A stretch of 8,039 nucleotides of DNA from Clostridia bacterium (lineage in GTDB: Bacteria > Bacillota > Clostridia > Christensenellales > Aristaeellaceae), in NCBI GenBank assembly GCA_900759005.1, contig CAAEUQ010000164.1, positions 1 to 8,039 of the forward strand, in the 5' to 3' direction. A program made the position numbers and the translations under genes. Position 1 is the stretch's first letter; each line of letters begins with the position of its first letter. Positions 1 through 5,822 of the stretch are shown in pieces. A model generated the notes under the pieces. That model did no database searches. It was not told the origin of the DNA and saw nothing but the letters and a program-made list of their open reading frames with translations.

Positions 1-17
1 AAAGCATCCGGACTTTT

Positions 18-383
18 CTACTTCATGAATTTGTCGATCGCCTGGCAGAGATCGTCGATCGCCTGCTGATCGCCTTCCTGTGCGGCTTCGACAATGCAGT
101 GCTTCAGATGATCCTGAAGAATGACCTTGCCGGTATTGTCGATCGCGGAGCGCACCGCGGCGATCTGAACCAGCACCTCGGAGCAGTCGCGCCCTTCCTC
201 TACCATGCGCTTGACCGATTGCAGATGCCCGATTGCGCGCGAAAGGCGATTGATGACTGCTTTGGTGTTTTCGTGGGTGTGTGCGTGCCCGTGCGAATGC
301 GAATGTGGAATGCCCAGCGCGTGCATGGCTTCGTGATCCATTTCATGCGTGTGTTCCATATCGTGAATATGCTCGTCGCTCAT
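18..383 (-). CDS. CsoR/RcnR/InrS-family metal-sensing repressor with His-rich N-terminal tail
   Basis: This is a 121-residue DNA-binding repressor of the all-helical DUF156 (CsoR/RcnR) family, cytoplasmic, expected to release DNA when it binds a metal ion. Residues 41-121 are the conserved domain (NRLSRAIGHLQSVKRMVEEG, then VQIAAVRSAID). The metal ligands appear as Cys67, His92 and Cys96, with the spacing of CsoR (Cys-x24-His-x3-Cys). Copper CsoR uses this triad, but so does the nickel sensor InrS, so the triad does not settle the metal. Residues 1-38 carry 12 histidines, unusual for the family and suggestive of Ni, Co or Zn binding. The start at 383 is chosen because GGAGGTGA lies 7 bases upstream; the longer open frame back to 524 has no support. 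It is divergent from a His-rich protein gene and a CooT-family gene, which points to nickel control (inference). Family confidence is high; metal identity is uncertain. Confidence 0.9.
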   Translation of the reverse strand: MSDEHIHDMEHTHEMDHEAMHALGIPHSHSHGHAHTHENTKAVINRLSRAIGHLQSVKRMVEEGRDCSEVLVQIAAVRSAIDNTGKVILQDHLKHCIVEAAQEGDQQAIDDLCQAIDKFMK

Positions 384-413
384 CTGCGTTTCACCTCCGA
401 TTGCCTGAATTCT

Positions 414-442
414 ATTGTAAACGCTTAAGACTCGAAAATCAA
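414..442 (-). promoter_or_regulatory. Predicted sigma-A promoter of the csoR-like gene
   Basis: Read on the minus strand, TTGATT (437-442) and TACAAT (414-419) are separated by 17 bases. The predicted transcript would start near 407 and give a leader of about 24 bases containing the ribosome binding site at 391-398. The positions fit the chosen start at 383 and argue against the longer upstream start. The -35 box is only a partial match. Confidence 0.55.
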
Positions 443-493
443 TACGACGAAATGCAAAAAACGTTAAATGAAAAAGAAGAATCAGCGCCAGAT

Positions 494-510
494 ATCCCCG
501 CGGAGGGGAT
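494..510. promoter_or_regulatory. Perfect inverted repeat ATCCCC-N5-GGGGAT, candidate CsoR-type operator
   Basis: Six-base arms ATCCCC (494-499) and GGGGAT (505-510) flank GCGGA. CsoR/RcnR-family operators are typically inverted repeats with C- and G-runs and AT-rich ends, so the form fits. The site sits between the divergent repressor and His-rich genes, but about 95-110 bases upstream of each predicted transcription start. It does not overlap either core promoter, which is unusual for simple repression. It has no T-tract on either outgoing side, so it is not a terminator. Confidence 0.4.
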
Positions 511-575
511 GAAAAAAGCCCCAATGACGCGTTTCAAATCGCGAAATCGCGGTTATATTAGAAATGAACGCGGTT

Positions 576-604
576 TTGACAAATTGCGGCGTCGCGTGTA
601 TAAT
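576..604 (+). promoter_or_regulatory. Consensus sigma-A promoter for the His-rich/CooT transcript
   Basis: TTGACA (576-581) and TATAAT (599-604) are both exact consensus and are separated by the ideal 17 bases. Transcription should begin near 611. A promoter this strong in front of metal-binding proteins and next to a divergent repressor suggests a system kept off by repression and strongly expressed when released (inference). Confidence 0.85.
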
Positions 605-639
605 ATATAGAAGAAAGAATGAAACGAGGCGATAGCGAT

Positions 640-999
640 ATGGGACACGAGCATCACGATCACGAACATGATCACGCGTATATGCACGAGCACAACATCC
701 CCCACGAGCATCACGACCACGACCACGAGCATGAGCACGATCATCATCACGGCTGCGAGCCGAGCCAGTGCGCGTCCTGCGCGGGCTGCGATCCGAAGGC
801 GGAGCTGGTCGCGCTGATGAACTATATGGTCAAGCACAACGCTTCGCACGCGAACGAGCTGGTTACGCTCGCGGGCAAGCTGAAGGAAACGGGCGATACC
901 GTCGCCGCCGCACAGGTGATGGAGGCGGTTTCCGATTTTGAAAAGGGCAATATGCGCCTGTCCGCCGTGCTTGCGGCAATGACGCCCCCGAAGGCGTAA
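640..999 (+). CDS. His/Cys-rich small metal-binding protein, possibly a nickel store or chaperone
   Basis: A 119-residue soluble protein with no signal peptide. Residues 3-37 hold 18 histidines mixed with Asp and Glu, followed by four cysteines (39, 44, 47, 50; C-x4-C-x2-C-x2-C). Residues 53-119 look like a helical bundle and include an H-x3-H pair (His66, His70). I do not recognise the C-terminal domain. Size, His-rich segment and genetic company (a CooT-family gene next, a CooC-type ATPase further on) recall CooJ of the R. rubrum CODH system, but the His-rich part is N-terminal here and homology is not claimed. The start at 640 is preferred over ATG 619: GAGG lies 10 bases upstream and the predicted leader is about 29 bases, whereas 619 would have about 8 bases of leader and no good ribosome binding site. 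The tail shares a motif with the divergent repressor. Confidence 0.8.
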   Translation: MGHEHHDHEHDHAYMHEHNIPHEHHDHDHEHEHDHHHGCEPSQCASCAGCDPKAELVALMNYMVKHNASHANELVTLAGKLKETGDTVAAAQVMEAVSDFEKGNMRLSAVLAAMTPPKA

Positions 1000-1020
1000 A
1001 CAGGAAAGGAAGCGGGGAAT

Positions 1021-1212
1021 ATGTGTCTTTCTACCGTTTATCGCGGCGAAAAAAAGCCGGGCAACGAAATTCTGACGAATGTTATGCTGATCGACGCTAA
1101 GGACGGCGAGGTCACGCTTACGGACATTCTCGGAAGAGAAGCCAAGGTACGCGGCGAGGTCGTCCATGCGGATCTGACCGGCGGCTGCGTCGTCGTAAAG
1201 GAAAAGGCGTAA
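1021..1212 (+). CDS. CooT-family nickel-binding protein
   Basis: A 63-residue protein beginning Met-Cys, as in the CooT family, where the cysteine at position 2 is needed for Ni(II) binding in the R. rubrum protein. The rest is a compact run of alternating hydrophobic strands (NVMLIDAKDGEVTLTDILG, then EVVHADLTGGCVVVKEK), matching the small beta fold of the family in length and pattern. In R. rubrum, CooT works with CooC and CooJ in loading nickel into carbon monoxide dehydrogenase; a similar role toward CODH/ACS is inferred here. The gene starts 21 bases after the His-rich gene with AGGAAAGGAAG upstream, so the two are very likely one transcript. A second cysteine (Cys56) lies near the C-terminus. 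CooT-like proteins also occur outside CODH clusters, so the partner enzyme is not proven. Confidence 0.8.
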   Translation: MCLSTVYRGEKKPGNEILTNVMLIDAKDGEVTLTDILGREAKVRGEVVHADLTGGCVVVKEKA

Positions 1213-1222
1213 GTTTTTTACC

Positions 1223-1253
1223 AAAGGGATCGGCGGAAATCGCCGGTCCTTTT
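1223..1253 (+). terminator. Hairpin with short T-run after the CooT-family gene
   Basis: The left arm (1223-1235, ending CGGCG) pairs with the right arm (1241-1253, starting CGCCG) around the loop GAAAT; two G-T wobbles are included and the outer end is AAA/TTT. The T-run is only four bases. The next gene begins 21 bases later with no room for its own promoter, so partial termination or an RNA-stability role is more likely than a complete stop. Confidence 0.6.
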
Positions 1254-1274
1254 GCGCGCAGAGGGAGGATGAAA

Positions 1275-1505
1275 ATGGCGAGGTATGAAGTCGTTCGCGA
1301 AATTCAGAATGAATGCGCGAACAATCAGATGCGGGACGTGTTTTTTAACGAAATCGAAACGAATGATCCGGAAGCGTACGTTCGCGGGCTTCTGGGCGCG
1401 GAAAAATCGCTGGAAATCACCACGGAAATCGCGGACGAGGACAATTTAACCGTTTTTGCGAACTGCGCGGGTACGGTTCAGCGATTCGTATTTACCCGAA
1501 TTTAA
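1275..1505 (+). CDS. Small protein of unknown function between cooT-like gene and metF
   Basis: A 76-residue acidic soluble protein that I do not recognise. It begins MARYEVVREIQNECANNQMR and contains a proline and Asp/Glu-rich middle (ETNDPEAYVRGLLG) followed by predicted beta strands (LEITTEIADEDNLTVFANC, then VQRFVFTR). There are two cysteines (14 and 66) and no membrane segment or signal. ATG 1275 is preferred to ATG 1269 because GGAGG (1264-1268) is 6 bases from the former and directly abuts the latter. The ordered charge pattern, good ribosome binding site and position inside a cooperative cluster argue that it is a real gene. It lies downstream of the cooT hairpin and upstream of the metF promoter, so it is probably the last gene of the metal-handling transcript. 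A role in nickel or folate metabolism would be guesswork. Confidence 0.7.
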   Translation: MARYEVVREIQNECANNQMRDVFFNEIETNDPEAYVRGLLGAEKSLEITTEIADEDNLTVFANCAGTVQRFVFTRI

Positions 1506-1526
1506 GGCGAAATTTGGCTGCGCCCC

Positions 1527-1555
1527 TTGCACTTTTCGTGGGTTTGTGCTATGAT
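1527..1555 (+). promoter_or_regulatory. Extended -10 promoter of the metF-cooC-acsDCE operon
   Basis: TTGCAC (1527-1532) is followed after 17 bases by TATGAT (1550-1555), which carries the extended -10 TG at 1547-1548. Transcription would begin near 1562, giving a leader of about 68 bases before metF. No comparable promoter is visible before the later genes of this strand, so this is the likely main promoter of the pathway genes. Confidence 0.7.
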
Positions 1556-1560
1556 AAACA

Positions 1561-1594
1561 CTGTATATTGGTGTATTTCTGTAGGCCAATACAG
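1561..1594 (+). other. Stem-loop at the 5' end of the metF leader
   Basis: TATTGG (1566-1571) pairs with CCAATA (1586-1591), and CTG (1561-1563) pairs with CAG (1592-1594) across a two-base bulge, with a 14-base loop. It would sit at the very start of the predicted transcript. It could protect the 5' end or be a protein-binding site. The leader is too short and simple for any riboswitch class I know. Confidence 0.35.
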
Positions 1595-1629
1595 CTTTGC
1601 AAGGACGCATTTTGAGGAGGAATATTGAA

Positions 1630-2565
1630 ATGAACAGAGTTACGGACATCCTGAAGGACCGCATGGCGTTTTCTTTCGAAGTTTTCCCGCCGAAGACGGA
1701 CGTCGGCATGGAAAAGCTTTGCGATGAGGGCGGCGTTCTGGATCACCTGTATGAACTGAATCCCGATTATATCTCCTGCACCTACGGCGCGGGCGGAACG
1801 AATGTCGGTAAGAACCTCGAAGTTCTGGACAAGATCAAGAAGGACGGCAAGGCGATTCCGGTTACTCACTTCACCTGCGTTGCCAACACCAAGGAAGGCA
1901 TCAAGGAACAGCTCCAGACCTACCTCGATCATGGCATCAACCATATGCTCGCGCTGCGCGGCGACATTCCGTTCGGCTGGACCGGCACGAACGGCGACCT
2001 GCACTATGCGACCGAGCTGGTCAAGTTCGTCCGCAAGGAATTCGGCGACAAGTTCACCATCGCGGTTGCGGGTTCTCCGGAAGGCCACATCGCGTGCCGC
2101 AGCATCGAAGCGGACATCTCCTTCCTGAAGCAGAAGCAGGATGAGGGCGCGGACTACATCATGACTCAGCTGTGCTGGGATATGGATCAGTTCCGCTGGT
2201 GGATGGACGCGATCCGCGCCGCCGGCATCTGGCTGCCCGTCGACGTCGGCATCATGCCCGTTCTGGATGCGGCTGCGACGATCAACATGGCGCTGTCCCG
2301 CAACGGCTGCGTCATGCCGCGCGCACTGGCTGAGGTTATCTCCAAGAACTGGATCTTCCCGAATCCCTTCGCGCCCAACGAGAGTGAAGAGTCCATCGCG
2401 AAGAAGAAGGCGTCCTTCAAGGAAGCCGGCATGGAATACACCATCAAGCTGATCGACGAATACCGCGTCGCCGGCATCGACGGCATCCACCTCTACGCAC
2501 TGAACAAGTACGAAGACGTGACCCGTCTGGTCAAGGAATCCGGCATCATGGACTATATCGGCTAA
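1630..2565 (+). CDS. metF: 5,10-methylenetetrahydrofolate reductase
   Basis: A 311-residue TIM-barrel flavoprotein that reduces methylene-THF to methyl-THF, the last folate step of the methyl branch. Family landmarks appear in order: FEVFPPK with the catalytic Glu17, SCTYGAGG (49-56), THFTCVANTKEGI (79-91), the folate/FAD segment ALRGDIP with Asp112, AGSPEGH (147-153), DEGADYIMTQ ending at Gln180, and GIMPV. Length matches bacterial MetF, with no C-terminal regulatory domain of the eukaryotic type. The start at 1630 has GAGGAGG nine bases upstream; an in-frame TTG at 1597 lacks support. It is the first gene of the acs cluster, so its product probably feeds AcsE directly. No MetV or RnfC2-like partner, which many acetogen MetF proteins use, is encoded nearby, so the electron donor cannot be inferred. 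Confidence 0.95.
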   Translation: MNRVTDILKDRMAFSFEVFPPKTDVGMEKLCDEGGVLDHLYELNPDYISCTYGAGGTNVGKNLEVLDKIKKDGKAIPVTHFTCVANTKEGIKEQLQTYLDHGINHMLALRGDIPFGWTGTNGDLHYATELVKFVRKEFGDKFTIAVAGSPEGHIACRSIEADISFLKQKQDEGADYIMTQLCWDMDQFRWWMDAIRAAGIWLPVDVGIMPVLDAAATINMALSRNGCVMPRALAEVISKNWIFPNPFAPNESEESIAKKKASFKEAGMEYTIKLIDEYRVAGIDGIHLYALNKYEDVTRLVKESGIMDYIG

Positions 2566-2585
2566 TTGAACGAAATCGCGTATTT

Positions 2586-2619
2586 CCTGCGCGCGGGATC
2601 GGGGGATCTCGCGCGCAGG
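2586..2619 (+). other. 15-bp intercistronic hairpin between metF and the CooC-type ATPase
   Basis: Arms 2586-2600 (CCTGCGCGCGGGATC) and 2605-2619 pair over 15 positions with a single G-T wobble around a GGGG loop. No T-run follows directly (the nearest TTTT is at 2628-2631), so efficient intrinsic termination is not expected. No promoter is visible in the gap. A stability or processing element separating metF from the downstream genes is the best reading. Confidence 0.6.
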
Positions 2620-2650
2620 GAGAGCGGTTTTATGGGGAAAGGAATCCATT

Positions 2651-3421
2651 ATGGCACACATCATTGCTGTAGCGGGCAAGGGCGGCGTCGGCAAGACGAC
2701 GATCTGCGGTCTGATTATTGACAACATGGTAAAATCGGGAAAGGGTCCGTTGCTCGTCGTGGACGCGGACGCGAACTCGAACCTCAACGAGGTGCTCGGC
2801 GTGGAGGTTGAAACTACGCTTGGCGATATTCGCGAGGAAATGGCGCGCGCGGAGCTGCTGCCCGTCAGTCCGATTCCGTCGGGCATGACCAAACAGGAGT
2901 ACGCGGAATACAAATTCAATTCCGCGCTGATCGAGGAAGACGATTACGATATGCTGGTCATGGGCAGAACGCAGGGCAAGGGCTGCTATTGCTATGTCAA
3001 CGGCGTTCTGAAGGCGCAGATTGACAAGTATGTGAACAACTACAAGTATATGGTGATCGACAACGAGGCGGGGCTGGAGCACATCAGCCGCGGCACGCTT
3101 CCGCATGTGGATACCCTTCTTCTGGTCAGCGACTGCTCCCGCAGGGGCATTCAGGCGGTGGCGCGAATTGCCGAAATGGTCGGCGAGCTCGAACTGAAAC
3201 CGACGACGATGTCGCTGATCGTCAATCGCGCGCCGAACGGTCAGCTGAGCGACGGCGTCCGCGAGGAAATCGAGAAGCACCATCTGGATCTTCTCGGCGT
3301 TCTCCCGCAGGATGAAACCGTTTACGAGGCGGACTGCGACGGTAAGCCCAGCGCGCACGTTCCGGAGGATTCTCCGGTGAAGGTTGCGCTGCGCGCGATC
3401 ATGAAAAAAATCGATCTATAA
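2651..3421 (+). CDS. cooC: CooC/AcsF-type nickel-insertion ATPase
   Basis: A 256-residue MinD-like P-loop ATPase that helps load nickel into carbon monoxide dehydrogenase or acetyl-CoA synthase. The deviant Walker A is GKGGVGKT (9-16) with signature Lys10, followed by LLVVDADANSN (34-44) with Asp38 and Asp40, and a Walker B-like MVIDNEAGLEH in the middle. The key diagnostic is Cys112-Tyr-Cys114 in GKGCYCYVN, the C-x-C that binds metal at the dimer interface in CooC1 of Carboxydothermus, at the same residue numbers as I recall them. AAAGGA lies 7 bases before the start. It sits upstream of acsD with a 20-base gap, as expected for a maturation factor. The name AcsF is equally defensible; whether it serves CODH or ACS cannot be decided here, because neither enzyme is encoded in the window. 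Confidence 0.93.
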   Translation: MAHIIAVAGKGGVGKTTICGLIIDNMVKSGKGPLLVVDADANSNLNEVLGVEVETTLGDIREEMARAELLPVSPIPSGMTKQEYAEYKFNSALIEEDDYDMLVMGRTQGKGCYCYVNGVLKAQIDKYVNNYKYMVIDNEAGLEHISRGTLPHVDTLLLVSDCSRRGIQAVARIAEMVGELELKPTTMSLIVNRAPNGQLSDGVREEIEKHHLDLLGVLPQDETVYEADCDGKPSAHVPEDSPVKVALRAIMKKIDL

Positions 3422-3441
3422 TAAACTAGGGGGATACGATT

Positions 3442-4386
3442 ATGGCTTTCACTCCGAAAAAGCAGGCTTTTAATGCTTCGATCAATGCCGTCACCCTCGG
3501 CACGGGCGACAAGAGCATCGTGATCGGCGGCGAAAACGTCCTGCCGTTCTACACTTTCGACGCTCCCATGGCGAACAAGCCGAGAATCGCGGTTGAAATC
3601 AAGGATACCGCGCTCGAAGGCGAAACCGCGCCCGAATTCCTGAAGTTCTACGAAGGCTGCGAAACCGTCGTGGATATGGCGAAGCGCGCCGAGACGATGG
3701 AAGGCGCGTCCGCGATCTGCCTGCATTTTGAATCCGCAGATCCGAACGGCGAAAACAGGTCCGTTGAAGAGTGCGTTGAAATCGCGAAGGCGGTTGCCGA
3801 TGCGGTTGAAATGCCGATTCTCGTAATGGGCTGCAAGAACATCGAAAAGGATGCTCAGCTTTTCGGCGCAATTTCCGATGCGCTGCAGGGCAAGAACATT
3901 CTCGTTCTTTCCTCTCGTGAAGAAAACTACAAGACCGTCGGCGCGTCCGCGGGCCTTGCTTACAATCAGAAGGTCGGCGCGGAATCCGCAGTCGACATCA
4001 ACCTTGCCAAGCAGCTCAACGTACTGCTCACGCAGCTGGGCGTGCCGGCAGGCAGCATTTGCATGAACCTCGGCTCATCCGCAGCCGGTTATGGCTATGA
4101 ATATCTTTCCTCTACGCTCGATCGCGTAAAGGCCGCGGCGCTCCAGCAGAACGACGCGATGCTGCAGATGCCCATCGTAACGCCCGTTTCTCCCGAAACG
4201 TGGGGCACCAAGGAAGCGGTTCTTCCCGAAGCGGAAGCGCCGGAATGGGGCCCTGCCGAGGAGCGCGGCATTGAGATGGAAATCTGCACTGCGTCCGCCT
4301 GTCTGGTTGGCGGCTCGAACGTGGTCATCATGAAGCATCCTGCTTCCATCGCTACGATTTCGAAGTTCATCGACAGCTTGATGTAA
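3442..4386 (+). CDS. acsD: Corrinoid iron-sulfur protein small subunit
   Basis: A 314-residue TIM-barrel subunit of the heterodimeric corrinoid Fe-S protein, which carries the methyl group between methyl-THF methyltransferase and acetyl-CoA synthase. Recognised from the N-terminal VTLGTGDKSIVIGGENVLPF (17-36) followed by FDAPMANKPRIAVEI, the VMGCKNIEKD segment, the ICMNLGSSAAGYGYEYLSST stretch and the C-terminal ACLVGGSNVVIMKHP, all typical of the AcsD/CdhD family. Length fits the bacterial small subunit. AGGGGG lies 8 bases before ATG, and the gap to acsC is 22 bases, so the two subunits should be made in matched amounts. The cobalamin lies at the interface with AcsC. Confidence 0.94.
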   Translation: MAFTPKKQAFNASINAVTLGTGDKSIVIGGENVLPFYTFDAPMANKPRIAVEIKDTALEGETAPEFLKFYEGCETVVDMAKRAETMEGASAICLHFESADPNGENRSVEECVEIAKAVADAVEMPILVMGCKNIEKDAQLFGAISDALQGKNILVLSSREENYKTVGASAGLAYNQKVGAESAVDINLAKQLNVLLTQLGVPAGSICMNLGSSAAGYGYEYLSSTLDRVKAAALQQNDAMLQMPIVTPVSPETWGTKEAVLPEAEAPEWGPAEERGIEMEICTASACLVGGSNVVIMKHPASIATISKFIDSLM

Positions 4387-4408
4387 GCACGGAAGGAGGA
4401 AAAATATC

Positions 4409-5749
4409 ATGGCACTCAAAGGTTTGGATATCTTTAAGCTGACTCCGAAAAAGAATTGTAAGGAGTGCGGCAGCCCCACGTGTATGGCGTTCGCGATGAA
4501 GGTCGCGCAGGGCGCCGTCTCTATCGATAAGTGCCCCTATATGTCTCAGGACGCTCTGGACACCCTGTCCGAAGCGACCGCGCCGCTGATGAAGACCATC
4601 GAGGTCGGCTCCGGCGACAACGCGCATAAGCTTGGCGGCGAAACCGTGCTGTTCCGTCATGAGAAGACGCTTGTGAGCAAGAACCTGTTCGCGGCGTACA
4701 TCTCCAGCGACGAAGCGGACGTCGATGCGAAGATCGCCGAGATCAAGAAGGTCGATTACGAGCGCATCGGCGAGCGTGAATACGCTGAATTCCTGTTCCT
4801 GAATTATGCGGGCAACGGCGCGGATGCGTATGTCGAGCTCGTGAAGAAGGCGAACGAAGCCGATCGCGCGCTGATCCTGAACTGCTCCGATCCCGAAGTC
4901 GCGAAGGCGGCGCTCGAGGTCTGCAAGGCGGGCAAGCCCATCCTGAACGGCGCGAACAAGGACAACTACGAAGCCATGAACGCGGTCGCGACCGAAGCGG
5001 GCGTGGTTCTGGGCGTTGGCGGCGAAAATCTTTCCGAGATCTACGATACCATCAAGGCGCTCGAAGGCAAGGGCAATAAGAAGCTCGTGATCGACGTGAC
5101 CGGCAAGGACGCGAAGGAAACCTATGCGAACGCCGTGCTCGTCCGCCGCACGAATCTGAAGGACGGCGACCGCACGCTCGGCTATCCGTCGATCGTGAAT
5201 ATCGCGTCTCTGGCGGGCGGATGCCCCCATATGGAAACCGCGCTGGCAGCGGCATTTACGCTGAAGTACGGTTCCATCCTGGTCATGGACAAGTTCGGCT
5301 ACGCCGAAGCGCTTGCGCTGTGCGGTCTGCGCCAGAACGTTTACACCGACCCGCAGAAGCCGATGAAGGTTGCCCCGGGCATCTATCCGCTCAATGGTGC
5401 GGACGAGAATTCCCCGTGCTCCCTGACCGTCGACTTCGCGCTGACCTACTTCCTGGTATCCGGCGAGTACGAGCGCTCGAAGTGCCCGGTGAACCTGCTG
5501 ATCTCCGATGCGAGCGGCATGTCCGTTCTGACCGCGTGGGCGGCGGGCAAGTTCTCCGCCGGCACGATCAAGAAGTTCTTCGACGAGTTCGATATCGAGA
5601 ACAAGGTCAAGACCCGCACGCTGATCATCCCCGGCAAGGTCGCCGTAATGAAGGGCGAAATCGAAGCCAAGCTGCCCGGCTGGAACGTCGTGGTTGGCCC
5701 GATGGAAGCGGTTCAGCTCGTGAAGTTCATCAAGGATTTCGAAGGCTAA
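4409..5749 (+). CDS. acsC: Corrinoid iron-sulfur protein large subunit
   Basis: A 446-residue subunit with three parts: an N-terminal [4Fe-4S] domain, a TIM barrel and a C-terminal cobalamin-binding domain. The cluster ligands are Cys17, Cys20, Cys25 and Cys42 (C-x2-C-x4-C-x16-C), the same numbering as I recall for the Moorella protein; this cluster helps reactivate oxidised cobalt. The barrel follows, and the C-terminal part (from about residue 310) holds NLLISDASGMSVLTAWAAGK and VVVGPMEAVQLVKFIKDF, the Rossmann-like corrinoid domain. AGGAGG lies nine bases before the start. No frameshift or missing ligand is seen. With acsD it forms the methyl carrier that takes methyl from AcsE. The reactivating protein AcsV is not encoded nearby. 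Confidence 0.96.
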   Translation: MALKGLDIFKLTPKKNCKECGSPTCMAFAMKVAQGAVSIDKCPYMSQDALDTLSEATAPLMKTIEVGSGDNAHKLGGETVLFRHEKTLVSKNLFAAYISSDEADVDAKIAEIKKVDYERIGEREYAEFLFLNYAGNGADAYVELVKKANEADRALILNCSDPEVAKAALEVCKAGKPILNGANKDNYEAMNAVATEAGVVLGVGGENLSEIYDTIKALEGKGNKKLVIDVTGKDAKETYANAVLVRRTNLKDGDRTLGYPSIVNIASLAGGCPHMETALAAAFTLKYGSILVMDKFGYAEALALCGLRQNVYTDPQKPMKVAPGIYPLNGADENSPCSLTVDFALTYFLVSGEYERSKCPVNLLISDASGMSVLTAWAAGKFSAGTIKKFFDEFDIENKVKTRTLIIPGKVAVMKGEIEAKLPGWNVVVGPMEAVQLVKFIKDFEG

Positions 5750-5762
5750 GATAACATATTTC

Positions 5763-5788
5763 GGCATGGGCGCGAACGCGCTCATGCC
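5763..5788 (+). other. 11-bp intercistronic hairpin between acsC and acsE
   Basis: GGCATGGGCGC (5763-5773) pairs with 5778-5788 (GCGCTCATGCC) with one G-T wobble and a GAAC loop. No T-run follows, and the acsE ribosome binding site starts about 20 bases later. It is not a credible intrinsic terminator; mRNA stabilisation or cleavage is more likely. Confidence 0.6.
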
Positions 5789-5822
5789 TGCGCATCGTGA
5801 TATATAGAAGGAGCGAATTACT

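Noticed and set aside
384..524. N-terminal extension of the csoR-like gene with a hydrophobic stretch that looks like a membrane anchor.
   Set aside because: The ATG at 383 has a strong ribosome binding site, the predicted promoter lies inside the extension, and CsoR proteins are soluble.
619..639. Earlier ATG of the His-rich gene.
   Set aside because: It would lie about 8 bases from the predicted transcription start with no good ribosome binding site.
553..1224. Minus-strand 223-codon frame rich in Val, Met and Leu over the His-rich and CooT genes.
   Set aside because: The hydrophobic composition is the antisense reading of His/Asp/Glu codons, not a membrane protein.
1597..1629. TTG start adding 11 residues to MetF.
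   Set aside because: GAGGAGG is correctly spaced for ATG 1630, and the family N-terminus starts shortly after it.
1549..2919. A 456-codon open frame antisense to metF and the start of the CooC-type gene.
   Set aside because: It spans two well-supported genes and their intercistronic hairpin and has low-complexity content with no family signature.
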